Positions 36,009 through 44,855 of a DNA stretch of 50,812 bases are shown here, in pieces. Positions within the stretch are counted from its first letter, which is position 1. The number at the start of each line of letters is the position of its first letter. Location of the stretch: contig JAQXEH010000017.1 in assembly GCA_029250925.1 (NCBI GenBank), forward strand, positions 1 to 50,812, in the 5' to 3' direction. The notes under the pieces were generated by a model. It made no database searches and had not been told where the DNA came from. It saw nothing but the letters and a program-made list of their open reading frames with translations. The position numbers and the translations under genes were made by a program. Source of the DNA: Hellea sp. (GTDB lineage: Bacteria; Pseudomonadota; Alphaproteobacteria; Caulobacterales; Maricaulaceae).

Positions 36009-36805
36009 TTTACAAAGTTATTCAATGTTATACTTATATTATTTTCTCTCATTAGGCTCTCTCCAATAAGGTAGCCATGGGCTCCTTGTTTTTCTAATTT
36101 TTTAATATCAGATCTGGTATTTATGCCGCTTTCAGCAATTAGTGTCGTGCCTTTTGGGGCTTTACTAGATAATTTTCCAAACGTAGCCAACGAAGTTTGA
36201 AAGGTACGTAAATCTCGATTATTTATCCCTATTAAATCTGCGCCCAATTTAATTGCTCGCTCAAGTTCGCTATCATTATGTGTCTCAACAAGAGCATCCA
36301 TTCCCATTTCTTTACTCTCATTTAATAGAAGTTTGGCTGTTAAATCATTAACCATGGCCATAATTATTAGTATGCAATCTGCCCCCATTACTCGACTTTC
36401 AGTTATTTGAATTGGATCGATCATAAAGTCTTTTCTAAGAAGTGGGAGTTTAGTGTTTTCTCTTACTTGTTTGAAAATTTCATTTGATCCTTGGAAACCG
36501 GGTCTATCAGTCAATACTGACATGCAAGTTGCGCCAGCACTTTCAAATTCCTTAGCTATTTTTATTGGATTAAAGTTATTGCAAATAACCCCTTTTGAAG
36601 GGCTTGCTTTTTTAATTTCTGCTATCACAGCTCGGTGCTTACTTTTTTTTATGGCTCTTAAAAAACCCTTTGGAGCAGAAATATTTTTTGCTGAATCTCT
36701 CAACAAATCAATTGTAGTAGTGGATTTCAATAATAGAACTTCATTTTTTTTATATGCTGCTATTTTTTTTAGTACATCCGGTGCGTCCATCAATGTGTTA
36801 CTCAT
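36005..36805 (-). CDS. trpC: Indole-3-glycerol phosphate synthase
   Basis: Closes the indole ring in tryptophan synthesis. It is a 266-residue TIM barrel. EIKKASPSKGVI near residue 64, RKDFMIDPIQI near 128, GINNRDLRTF near 192, and AESGI near 220 are the conserved active-site segments, including the catalytic lysines and glutamates. It overlaps trpD by 8 bases upstream and the crotonase gene by 4 downstream. It is monofunctional (no TrpF fusion); trpF, trpB and trpA are not in the window, the usual alphaproteobacterial split. Confidence 0.96.
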   Translation of the reverse strand: MSNTLMDAPDVLKKIAAYKKNEVLLLKSTTTIDLLRDSAKNISAPKGFLRAIKKSKHRAVIAEIKKASPSKGVICNNFNPIKIAKEFESAGATCMSVLTDRPGFQGSNEIFKQVRENTKLPLLRKDFMIDPIQITESRVMGADCILIIMAMVNDLTAKLLLNESKEMGMDALVETHNDSELERAIKLGADLIGINNRDLRTFQTSLATFGKLSSKAPKGTTLIAESGINTRSDIKKLEKQGAHGYLIGESLMRENNISITLNNFVK

Positions 36806-37754
36806 TACTGATTGTTACCAGTTTTTGAAGTGTATCTTTTGCTGCTCCACTATCAATACAATCAGTAGCAATCTTAATTCCAGTTTCTATATTGTTAGAT
36901 ATACCTGATATCATAAGACTTACTCCAGCATTTAAACGAACTATGTCTCTGTATGGACCTTTAATGCCATCAAGTAAATTCATCAATGAGGCTGCATTTT
37001 TATCAGGATTTCCACCTTTCAATTTATCTAAATCTACGATTTTTATATCGAATTCTCTTGGGTCTAAAGTAAAGCTACGTATTTCCCCGTCCTTTACTTC
37101 AGAAACATTAGTGAGTCCTGTCGTAGTAATCTCATCTAAACCATCTTGGCCGTGAACTACCCAAACATGCTGAGCATTCAGTCTGTTAAATGCTTCAGAC
37201 ATTAACCTCCTCCAATCATCGTCGCATACGCCGACTAGCATTTTTTTTGTTCTTGCAGGATTGCTCATTGGTCCTAATAAATTAAATATGGTCCTTTTCC
37301 CTATTACTTTGCGTGCGGACGCAACAAAACGCATTGCGGGATGATGGTTTGGTGCGAAAAGAAAGCCTACACCGCACTTTTCAACACATTCAATTATTTT
37401 CTCAGGTTTTACGTTTAAGTTGACTCCTAGATAAGAAAGCGTATCGGCAGTCCCAGTTAAAGAGCTGGCCGCACGGTTTCCATGCTTTGCTACTCTTGCA
37501 CCTGCACTAGCTGAAACTATAGCGACAGCCGTTGAAATTGATAAAGTTTTAAGACCTGTACCTCCAGTTCCTACGATATCCATGGCATCTGGTATTTTGA
37601 TACCAGCCATGTTTTCTCTCATTATATCAACACCTATTTTGACTTGCTCAGCAGTCAGACCTGACTGATTTATATCTTCCAAAAAAGTAACAATCTCTGT
37701 TTCACTTTTTTTACCCAATAAAATAGAGCGCATATTTTGTTCAAAATTAGTCAA
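36798..37754 (-). CDS. trpD: Anthranilate phosphoribosyltransferase
   Basis: Transfers phosphoribose from PRPP to anthranilate. At 318 residues it is slightly shorter than the usual 330-345, with the difference in the N-terminal helices, but all conserved blocks are present: the PRPP loop DIVGTGGTGLKTLSIST near residue 60, KHGNRAASS near 88, and HPAMRFVASARK near 138. It is not fused to TrpG. It overlaps trpG by 4 bases and trpC by 8, showing tight translational coupling. Confidence 0.95.
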   Translation of the reverse strand: MTNFEQNMRSILLGKKSETEIVTFLEDINQSGLTAEQVKIGVDIMRENMAGIKIPDAMDIVGTGGTGLKTLSISTAVAIVSASAGARVAKHGNRAASSLTGTADTLSYLGVNLNVKPEKIIECVEKCGVGFLFAPNHHPAMRFVASARKVIGKRTIFNLLGPMSNPARTKKMLVGVCDDDWRRLMSEAFNRLNAQHVWVVHGQDGLDEITTTGLTNVSEVKDGEIRSFTLDPREFDIKIVDLDKLKGGNPDKNAASLMNLLDGIKGPYRDIVRLNAGVSLMISGISNNIETGIKIATDCIDSGAAKDTLQKLVTISNE

Positions 37755-38326
37755 CGTATACCGGAAATTTTTAAAAATTGATTGATTAACTCATGGCCAT
37801 TTTCTGATGCTATAGACTCAGGGTGAAATTGGAGGCCATATATAGGTCTGGTTTTATGATTAATAGACATAATTTCTTGATCATCAACCCAAGCATTTAC
37901 TTCTAAGCAATCAGGAAGTGTTTCACGATCTATAGACAAACTGTGATATCTGGTTGCTTTAAATGGTCCGTGTATATCTTTAAATAAGCCAGAATTGTCA
38001 TGGTGAATGGTTGATGTTTTGCCATGCATGATTTGTTTTGCTTGAATAACTTTGCCCCCTAAAGCTTGTCCTATAGTTTGGTGACCTAAGCAAATTCCGA
38101 GTATCGGTAAATCCTTGGGCGCTTGAGTGATTAAATCAAGACATATTCCTGCTTCATTTGGTGTACACGGCCCTGGTGAAAGTAGAATGCCAGACGCTCC
38201 GATTGATATCGCATCAGAAACACTAATTTCATCATTGCGAACTACTTTTGTTTGCGCACCAAGTTCTTGAGCATAATGAACTAAATTATACGTAAAACTA
38301 TCGTAATTATCTATAACCAGTAGCAC
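37751..38326 (-). CDS. trpG: Anthranilate synthase glutamine amidotransferase subunit
   Basis: Supplies ammonia from glutamine to TrpE. It is a 191-residue class I amidotransferase. LLVIDNYDSFTYNL at residues 2-15 is the family start, the nucleophile cysteine lies in LGICLGHQTIGQALGG near 78, and the His-Glu of the triad in GLQFHPESI near 168. It could also serve 4-amino-4-deoxychorismate synthase, as some TrpG proteins do. It follows trpE after 8 bases and overlaps trpD. Confidence 0.96.
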   Translation of the reverse strand: MLLVIDNYDSFTYNLVHYAQELGAQTKVVRNDEISVSDAISIGASGILLSPGPCTPNEAGICLDLITQAPKDLPILGICLGHQTIGQALGGKVIQAKQIMHGKTSTIHHDNSGLFKDIHGPFKATRYHSLSIDRETLPDCLEVNAWVDDQEIMSINHKTRPIYGLQFHPESIASENGHELINQFLKISGIR

Positions 38327-38334
38327 ATTTAATC

Positions 38335-39792
38335 CTAATTAAATTTAACACTTTGTTCTGCTGCTTTGAACAAAGCTGCAGATTTATGTAGAGTTTCTTC
38401 AAATTCTAATTTTGGTTTAGAGTCTATGACTATTCCAGCTCCTGCCCTTACGTGTAGTATCTTATCTTTAATAATTCCTGTTCTTAAGGCAATTGCAGTG
38501 TCCATGTCCCCATTTGATCCAATATATCCAATTGCACCTGCGTAAATACCACGTTTTTCATCTTCTAACTCATTTATTATTTCCATTGCCCTTACTTTAG
38601 GTGCTCCCGATACCGTTCCTGCAGGAAAACCGGCAAATAATGCAGTAATTGCGTCACAGCCATCTAGTATTTCTCCCTCAACATTAGACACTATGTGCAT
38701 GACGTGACTGTATCTTTCTACTATGAATTTTTCAGTGACTTCCACAGTGCCTGGCTTTGCTACCCGTCCAACATCATTTCTACCTAAATCTAAGAGCATA
38801 AGGTGCTCAGAGCATTCTTTCGGATCGTTAAGTAGGTCTTGTTCATTTTGAAGGTCCTCACTTTCAGTTTTACCTCGAGGCCGAGTTCCCGCTATAGGTC
38901 TAATAGTTATTTTTTTATTCCTAAGCCGAACTAATATTTCCGGGCTGGAGCCAACAACACTATGATCATCAAAATTTAAAAAGTACATAAATGGTGAGGG
39001 GTTTAGTCTCCTTAGGGACCGATACAGAGAAAAATCTTTGTGTTTAAACGGAGCAGAAAACCTTTGACCAATAACAACCTGAAAAACGTCACCTGATAAT
39101 ATATAGTTTTTTGCTTTATTAACCCTATCGGTGAATTGTTTTAGGGATGTACCCATCTTTGGAATTATGCCTTGAATGTCTGAATTTTGATTAATATTGT
39201 TATTTATAGGTTTGTTTAGTTCTTTTACTACCTCGTGAATTTTGTTAACAGCACTGTCATAACTTCCTGAGGCATAAACAGGAGAGGCGATAATAATTTC
39301 TTGTGCTATGGAGTCAAAAATTGCGACTAATGACGGCCTTACCATAATAGCATCTGGTGTATTGATAGGGTCTTTTGAGTTAGCAGGTAAATTTTCTACC
39401 TGGCGTATTAGATCATAGCCTAGATAGCCAAACAATCCAGCTGCCATGGGGGGTATTCCTTTTGGTAAAACAAAGGAACTTTCTTCCTGTAAAGACCTCA
39501 GGGATTCCAGAGGCTTTTTTTTCGATTGTTCGAATTTGCCACCATCTCTCGATATTTCACTTATATCTCCATAGGATTTCCATATAATATCAGGCGAAAA
39601 TCCTAAAAAAGAGTATCTTCCTCTAATCTCTCCGCCTTGAACTGACTCAAATAGAAAAGCGTAAGGTTTATTTTCCGCGATTTTTAAGAAAGCTGATACA
39701 GGGGTGTCTATGTCATTTATAATTCTGGCATATACTAGCTGAGGTTTTGAAGGATTGAAATCTTCAGGAGTTGGAGTAATTTGATATGTCAT
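38335..39792 (-). CDS. trpE: Anthranilate synthase component I
   Basis: Makes anthranilate from chorismate with ammonia from TrpG, the first step of tryptophan synthesis. It is 485 residues. The N-terminal regulatory region has the LLESVQGG-like segment FLFESVQGGEIRGRYSFLG, which forms the tryptophan feedback pocket. The chorismate-binding domain has RPIAGTRPRGKT near 300, DLGRNDVGRVA near 343 and FPAGTVSGAPKVRAMEII near 400. Only 2 bases separate it from the ppiD stop, leaving no room for a leader peptide attenuator directly upstream. Confidence 0.97.
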   Translation of the reverse strand: MTYQITPTPEDFNPSKPQLVYARIINDIDTPVSAFLKIAENKPYAFLFESVQGGEIRGRYSFLGFSPDIIWKSYGDISEISRDGGKFEQSKKKPLESLRSLQEESSFVLPKGIPPMAAGLFGYLGYDLIRQVENLPANSKDPINTPDAIMVRPSLVAIFDSIAQEIIIASPVYASGSYDSAVNKIHEVVKELNKPINNNINQNSDIQGIIPKMGTSLKQFTDRVNKAKNYILSGDVFQVVIGQRFSAPFKHKDFSLYRSLRRLNPSPFMYFLNFDDHSVVGSSPEILVRLRNKKITIRPIAGTRPRGKTESEDLQNEQDLLNDPKECSEHLMLLDLGRNDVGRVAKPGTVEVTEKFIVERYSHVMHIVSNVEGEILDGCDAITALFAGFPAGTVSGAPKVRAMEIINELEDEKRGIYAGAIGYIGSNGDMDTAIALRTGIIKDKILHVRAGAGIVIDSKPKLEFEETLHKSAALFKAAEQSVKFN

Positions 39793-39794
39793 CT

Positions 39795-41714
39795 TTACTC
39801 TTCTGGAATACCCAAAACTAATTTAACTTTTTCTGGGTATTCACTCAAAGTTTTATCCTTCAAAATAGCTTGCTGGTAAGCGTTCTGAAGGTCATTACTT
39901 ATCTCTTGAGATGATCGCTCTTGAATTATTTTAAGTATTTCACCTGTCGGAAACTCTTCACTTGATAGTACTTCCTCTAGAATAGCAATTTGTCTAGTAT
40001 TAATTTTAGGAGCTTCGCCTTGAACGATTGCCCCAATATTAGAATTAAAAATATCTGCAATAATGTTATTGCCTAAATTTTGTGGTGGTTGTCCTCTGAC
40101 AATTACTTGTTCTGTGATAGATTTATTTTTGAGATCTAATACTGCTTCTTTCAAAGTTGCACCCTCATTGATGTCTTTTACAATTTTAGTCGCCAGTGAG
40201 TTGAGAAGATTATTCTTTTGCGACTGTTTCCATGCTTGAGTTGCTGAATACTTTACTTCTTCATAAGGCATTCTTTGACTGTCTATAATTTCATCAACTC
40301 TAACACTTGCGTATCCACCATTCCGAGTTTCAAAGAGATCAGTTTCAAAGCCTAAGTCGGCAATAAAAGTTTCCTCTAGGATGCTTTCATCAGAAGCAAT
40401 ACCAGGTATTGCCTCAAAGCCATTCATTTTTATACCGGTTTGATCTGATCCTGATCTGTCAATGTAGTCATAATATGAAAGAGGCCAGTTAATAGCATCA
40501 GATATTTCCTCTAAGGTTAAACCATCTGTCATTAAGTCCTCTATTGTACCGGTTATATCATATATTTCCTCTTGTGCTTTTTCAGTCAGAAGTGTTTGAC
40601 GAAGAGCTTCTTTTTGCAACTCATAGTTGGGTGACTCAGCTGGTGATATTGATGAGACACTAATAGCGTACCAATTTCCTAAACTACCAAGTATTGATTT
40701 AGATTCTGTTTCTTTCATCGTGAATGATTCTTCGGCTGTAATTGGATCTAATATTTCATCTTTAACTACATTTGTGTAGATTTCAGGCTGTATCAAACCG
40801 AGAGTGCTGGCCACAGAATTTGGATCTTGGCCTGAAGATAGCATATCAGCTGCTTTTTTTGCTGAGTTTTCATCAAGGGCAGTAATCTGAATAACCGTTC
40901 TTTTTTCTGGTGCTCCTAACTCGCCAAGGTCTATTTTGTATTGAAACGCGGCTAAAATTTCATCCTCAGAAACTTTCATATCTGGAGTTATGTCGAAGGG
41001 TTCAAGACGTAGTAATGTTATTTTCCTGTATTCGGGAGCTGTGTAAGCATAGCTAAATTCGTCGATATAGCTTTTTAGTTCAGTCTCGGTTGGCAACTTT
41101 GAATCCATTATATCAGCGTGTGTAATACTAATAAAACTTATCTTTCGTTGTTCAGTTACATACCTGTAAAGTTGGGTTGAGTATATTTCTGGAATGGAAA
41201 TCCCACCAATAATTGCTGGAATGGTTTGCTGCCTACGAAGCGTGCTATAGATGTCTTTTTCAAATTGATTCCTTGTGATGCGATTTTGGGACAGCAAGCT
41301 TTCCATTTTTTCTTCACTAAACTCACCCGTTAAGTCATTTTGAAAGTTAGCTATTTCTTTTACTACGTTTCTTGCAGTTCTCCTGTTAACCCCAACTCCT
41401 AAGTCGTTTGCATCTATTTCGATAATTTCATTAGTAACTAACTCTTGAAGTACTTGGTTGTGAAGGCCGCTTGCAAATGCCTCTGCATTCGTAATTGAGG
41501 TTCCATTGTCTCTGTTTTGTGTTTGCAATTGACGTTCGAACGCTTCTGCAAATTCTTGAGAGGTTATGTCGGAATCTCCGATGGTAACAATTGAGTCTCC
41601 AGCGCGGGCAGTAAATACGTCATTTACACCCCAGACTGCAAATGCCACAACTAGTAAGCCAACTAGAATTGCTACCATAAAGTTACGAATTTTTTCGCCT
41701 ATAGTCTTCGTCAT
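39795..41714 (-). CDS. ppiD: Membrane-anchored periplasmic chaperone/foldase PpiD (SurA_N and parvulin type)
   Basis: Inner-membrane-anchored periplasmic folding factor for newly translocated proteins. It is 639 residues with one membrane helix at about residues 12-30 after a short cytosolic tail (MTKTIGEKIRN). SurA_N-like helices follow in the first ~200 residues (SQEFAEAFERQLQTQNRD). The central parvulin region is diverged, so prolyl-isomerase activity is doubtful, as is common for PpiD. It heads the ppiD-trpE-G-D-C operon, a typical alphaproteobacterial link with no known functional reason. AGGA lies upstream of the ATG. Confidence 0.9.
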   Translation of the reverse strand: MTKTIGEKIRNFMVAILVGLLVVAFAVWGVNDVFTARAGDSIVTIGDSDITSQEFAEAFERQLQTQNRDNGTSITNAEAFASGLHNQVLQELVTNEIIEIDANDLGVGVNRRTARNVVKEIANFQNDLTGEFSEEKMESLLSQNRITRNQFEKDIYSTLRRQQTIPAIIGGISIPEIYSTQLYRYVTEQRKISFISITHADIMDSKLPTETELKSYIDEFSYAYTAPEYRKITLLRLEPFDITPDMKVSEDEILAAFQYKIDLGELGAPEKRTVIQITALDENSAKKAADMLSSGQDPNSVASTLGLIQPEIYTNVVKDEILDPITAEESFTMKETESKSILGSLGNWYAISVSSISPAESPNYELQKEALRQTLLTEKAQEEIYDITGTIEDLMTDGLTLEEISDAINWPLSYYDYIDRSGSDQTGIKMNGFEAIPGIASDESILEETFIADLGFETDLFETRNGGYASVRVDEIIDSQRMPYEEVKYSATQAWKQSQKNNLLNSLATKIVKDINEGATLKEAVLDLKNKSITEQVIVRGQPPQNLGNNIIADIFNSNIGAIVQGEAPKINTRQIAILEEVLSSEEFPTGEILKIIQERSSQEISNDLQNAYQQAILKDKTLSEYPEKVKLVLGIPEE

Positions 41715-41758
41715 GTTTAGGTCCTATCTAATTCAGTATTTACTTACCTGTGGGGAAG

Positions 41759-41771
41759 ACTTGATTCAAGT
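41759..41771. promoter_or_regulatory. 13-bp palindrome in the ppiD-trp / tpiA divergent promoter region
   Basis: ACTTGA-T-TCAAGT is a perfect inverted repeat near the middle of the 120-base gap between divergent ppiD-trp and tpiA. It contains TTGATT, a possible -35 for tpiA. AT-rich -10-like sequences (CATTAT, TATTAT, TATAAA at 41805-41816) follow downstream. It could be an operator acting on both directions. Tentative. Confidence 0.35.
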
Positions 41772-41834
41772 GCGATTAACCTTGTTATATCGTTTTTATG
41801 TTGGCATTATTATAAAAAATACGAAGGATTAATT

Positions 41835-42551
41835 ATGAAAAAATTAATTGTGGGTAATTGGAAAATGAATGGTGAGCCTGCGTGCTCAAATAAGCCAATG
41901 AAATTTGATGAGATCTATCCATCACATGCTCGCGATCACCTTGATATTGTTCTATGCCCTCCTTCATTATTAATTCCTGGAATGATGGATTTGTGTAGGG
42001 ATGCTAATATCCAATTAGGTTCTCAAAATTGCCACTATCTTGATAAAGGTGCTTACACTGGAGAAATAAGTGCTGGTATGTTGAAAAATTTTGACGTCAA
42101 GTTTGTTATTTTAGGTCATTCAGAAAGAAGGGCTATGGGGGAAACCAATGAAGACGTTTCTCTTAAAGCAATTAAAGTTTTTGAAGAGGATTTGACTCCA
42201 ATAGTCTGTGTTGGTGAGAATTTAGAAATTAGAAAATCTGGTCAAGCTCATAAGTTTGTTTCAGAACAAATTAAAAGATCAATTGCTACTTTAAATAAAG
42301 ATTTTATTATAGCCTATGAGCCAATTTGGGCAATTGGAACAGGTGTAACTGCCTCCATTGATGATATTAGAAATATGCATTATGAGATTAGAAAAATTAT
42401 AGGACTTGATATAAAAATCTTATATGGAGGGTCTGTTAACATAAAAAATGCAGCTGAAATCTTACAAGTAGAAAATGTTAATGGTGTACTTGTGGGGGGC
42501 GCCAGTTTAGATATGGCGGACTTTGCATGTATCGCTAGGGCGGCTGGATAG
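41835..42551 (+). CDS. tpiA: Triosephosphate isomerase
   Basis: Interconverts dihydroxyacetone phosphate and glyceraldehyde 3-phosphate in glycolysis and gluconeogenesis. It is 238 residues, a little short of the usual ~250 but complete. KLIVGNWKMNG at residues 3-13 holds the catalytic lysine, ILGHSERRAMGE the catalytic histidine, and IAYEPIWAIGTG the catalytic glutamate and loop 6; YGGSVNIKNA and NGVLVGGASLD bind phosphate. AAGGA six bases before the ATG is a good ribosome-binding site. In related genomes tpiA is usually followed by secG-pyrG; here it is not. Confidence 0.97.
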   Translation: MKKLIVGNWKMNGEPACSNKPMKFDEIYPSHARDHLDIVLCPPSLLIPGMMDLCRDANIQLGSQNCHYLDKGAYTGEISAGMLKNFDVKFVILGHSERRAMGETNEDVSLKAIKVFEEDLTPIVCVGENLEIRKSGQAHKFVSEQIKRSIATLNKDFIIAYEPIWAIGTGVTASIDDIRNMHYEIRKIIGLDIKILYGGSVNIKNAAEILQVENVNGVLVGGASLDMADFACIARAAG

Positions 42552-42579
42552 ATTTTTTTTGCTTAAAGGAGTTTAATTA

Positions 42580-43743
42580 GTGAAAACTTTCAATAGTATA
42601 AAAGTGATAAATTATTATATCTTCCTTTTGTTTATCTATTTGCTGACGTTAATAAGTGTTACTGCAAAAGAATTACCTTCTCCAGTGAATGAAGTTTCGA
42701 TCGTAGCGCAACAGCTTTTAATTGAAGACTGGGCTGTTGATTTGGATGCACCTTGGGGGGTTAGTTTTATTGCTGAAGGAGTAGCGCTTATAACAGAGAA
42801 AAAGGGTAATTTACTATTAGTTACACCAGAATCAAAAAAGAAAGTAATAGGAACTCCAGCTGTAGCGAATAAAGGGCAGGGTGGGTTGCTTGATGTAGCA
42901 TTAGACCCAAATTATAGTAAAAATGGCTGGATTTATCTAAGTTTTTCTGATGCAGATAAAAATACTCCAGAAAAAACAATGACTAAAATCGTTAGAGGAA
43001 AGTTATCTTACAGTTCAGATATTGTAGTTTGGAAAAACGAAGAGGTTTTATTTCAAGCTAAGCCTGAAGATTATATGAATACTGGGTTTCATTTCGGCTC
43101 CAGAATATCTTTCGATAATAATGACCATCTGTATTTTGGTATTGGTGATCGTGGCGTAATGGATATGTCTCAATCTCTGAATGTGCCTAATGGAAAGATT
43201 CACAGATTAAAAACTGATGGCTCGGTTCCCAAAAGCAATCCTTTTAATGGTGGTCGTAGCATGTACCCATCAATTTACACTTATGGTAATAGAAACCCTC
43301 AGGGTATTGTGGTGCACCCAGTTTCAAATATTGTTTGGGAAACTGAACACGGACCGAAAGGGGGGGATGAGTTAAATGTTATTAAGCCTGGTTTGAATTA
43401 TGGATGGCCTAAAGTTTCTTATGGAATTAACTATGACGGATCTGTGCTAACAGAATTTGTTGATTTACCAGATATGGAACAGCCAAAAAGCTATTGGACC
43501 CCTTCAATAGCTGTCAGCTCCTTGGAAGTATACAAAGGTGAAATGTTTTCCGAGTGGAATGACCATCTTCTAGTGGGGGCTCTAGCTGATCAATCGGCTA
43601 GAATAATAAAGGTAAAAAATGGAAGTTATGTTTCCGAGGTGATCTTGTTCAAAGATTTGGGCAGAGTTCGAGATGTGACACCGGGTCCTGATGGCGCAAT
43701 TTATGCTTTGTTGCCCAGTAAAATGATAAGGATTTCGCGTTAA
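42580..43743 (+). CDS. Exported PQQ-dependent sugar dehydrogenase-like protein (GSDH/YliI family)
   Basis: Predicted six-bladed beta-propeller quinoprotein that oxidises aldoses in the periplasm. The GTG start has AAGGAG at 42566-42571, eight bases upstream. The 387-residue precursor starts with a hydrophobic segment at about residues 11-29 that is a signal peptide or anchor. GGLLDVALDPNY, the catalytic histidine in NTGFHFGSRISF, RNPQGIVVHP and ETEHGPKGGDELNVI (calcium and PQQ contacts) are family motifs. The sugar substrate is unknown, and no PQQ biosynthesis genes are in the window. It is 28 bases after tpiA and 1 base before the carbonic anhydrase gene. Confidence 0.88.
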   Translation: MKTFNSIKVINYYIFLLFIYLLTLISVTAKELPSPVNEVSIVAQQLLIEDWAVDLDAPWGVSFIAEGVALITEKKGNLLLVTPESKKKVIGTPAVANKGQGGLLDVALDPNYSKNGWIYLSFSDADKNTPEKTMTKIVRGKLSYSSDIVVWKNEEVLFQAKPEDYMNTGFHFGSRISFDNNDHLYFGIGDRGVMDMSQSLNVPNGKIHRLKTDGSVPKSNPFNGGRSMYPSIYTYGNRNPQGIVVHPVSNIVWETEHGPKGGDELNVIKPGLNYGWPKVSYGINYDGSVLTEFVDLPDMEQPKSYWTPSIAVSSLEVYKGEMFSEWNDHLLVGALADQSARIIKVKNGSYVSEVILFKDLGRVRDVTPGPDGAIYALLPSKMIRISR

Positions 43744-43744
43744 T

Positions 43745-44371
43745 ATGAATACATATAAAGAAAAATTACTTTTAGGTTATAGAAAGTTTACATCAGGAAA
43801 GGCCAAACTGCAAAGAGGTCTATATCAAGATCTCATTATTAATGGTCAAAAACCTAAAATTATGGTAATTTGCTGCTCTGATAGTAGAGTAAATCCTTCA
43901 GATATTTTTAATGTAAATCCGGGTGATATATTTGAACACCAAAACGTAGCAAATATTGTGCCAAGTGTTGATAGTTCAGGCAGTTCTTATGGTACTTTGG
44001 CTGCTGTCGAGTATGCGGTGATGGCCCTTAAGGTAGAGGTTATTATAGTTATTGGGCATGAAGCTTGCGGAGGCATCAAGGGTTGTCTTGATGGTATGGG
44101 CTACAACGCTTCTGGATATGTAGGAAAGTGGGTTTCTGTTTTTAACGAAGTCCGTGAAAAGTTAATTCAGATGGATATACCCAAGGAAAAGTTACAAATA
44201 GAAATGGAGCTTGAGGGAGTTAGGCAGTCATTGAGAAATTTAATGACTTATAAATTTGTCGAAGAAGCTGTAAATTCTGGGCAGCTTGAGTTGTTGGGAA
44301 GTCATTTTTCAGTATCAAATAGAGAGTTGAGCATTATGAATAGTAATGGAGAATTTAAGGATTTAAAATAA
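43745..44371 (+). CDS. Beta-class carbonic anhydrase
   Basis: Zinc enzyme that interconverts CO2 and bicarbonate, supplying carboxylases. It is 208 residues and cytoplasmic (no signal peptide). The zinc and active-site segments are ICCSDSRVNPSDIF near residue 40 (CxDSR) and GHEACGGIKG near 99 (HxxC); VANIVPS in between is also conserved. It starts one base after the TAA of the sugar dehydrogenase gene, so the two share a transcript. It ends 6 bases from a convergent VOC gene. Confidence 0.94.
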   Translation: MNTYKEKLLLGYRKFTSGKAKLQRGLYQDLIINGQKPKIMVICCSDSRVNPSDIFNVNPGDIFEHQNVANIVPSVDSSGSSYGTLAAVEYAVMALKVEVIIVIGHEACGGIKGCLDGMGYNASGYVGKWVSVFNEVREKLIQMDIPKEKLQIEMELEGVRQSLRNLMTYKFVEEAVNSGQLELLGSHFSVSNRELSIMNSNGEFKDLK

Positions 44372-44377
44372 TTATTA

Positions 44378-44815
44378 CTATTTTTCAAAAACTTGTGAAT
44401 GATTCTTAAAGCTTTTAAACTCGATAGCATTGCCTGATGGATCATTAAAAAACATCGTCGCTTGTTCGCCCTTTTTGTTTTTAAACCTTATGTAAGGCGC
44501 AATTATAAAGTTTAAATCTTTTGATATTAAACGGTCTTTGAGTGTGTGCCAATCGTTCCATTCTAAAACCGCCCCAAAGTGACGAACAGGTATATCTTTA
44601 CCGTCTACAAGGTTGGTTGGTTCATTTGATAAGTAGCTGTTTTCAGATAAATGAAAGCTAAGTTGATTACCAAAAAAATTGAAATCGATCCATGTTTTTG
44701 CCTCGCGTCCAGTCGAGCACCCTAAAATATTAGTATAAAATAGTCTCGTATCTTCCTTGTTTTTCATTGGATATGCTAGGTGAAATACAGCTCTTTTTGC
44801 TTGGTTTTTATGCAT
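44378..44815 (-). CDS. VOC-fold protein (glyoxalase/dioxygenase superfamily)
   Basis: Single vicinal-oxygen-chelate domain of 145 residues, probably a metal-dependent lyase, isomerase or resistance-type protein; the reaction is unknown. The start at 44815 (MHKNQAKRAVFHLAYPM) was chosen because AAGG lies five bases upstream and the product has a typical one-domain length. In-frame ATGs at 44863 and 44890 would add 16-25 polar residues, and the latter overlap the preceding gene. FHLAYPM with the first metal-site histidine, RLFYTNILGC, VRHFGAVLEW and NDPSGNAIEFKSF are the recognisable fold elements. It is the last gene of the M28/GT/GST/VOC operon. Confidence 0.85.
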   Translation of the reverse strand: MHKNQAKRAVFHLAYPMKNKEDTRLFYTNILGCSTGREAKTWIDFNFFGNQLSFHLSENSYLSNEPTNLVDGKDIPVRHFGAVLEWNDWHTLKDRLISKDLNFIIAPYIRFKNKKGEQATMFFNDPSGNAIEFKSFKNHSQVFEK

Positions 44816-44855
44816 ATCTACCTTCTTATCGGTTTCAGTGGTGACTTTGAGTAAA

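Noticed and set aside
42535-42561. T-run of eight after tpiA as an intrinsic terminator
   Set aside because: Only a 3-bp stem (CGC/GCG) precedes it, too weak to call.
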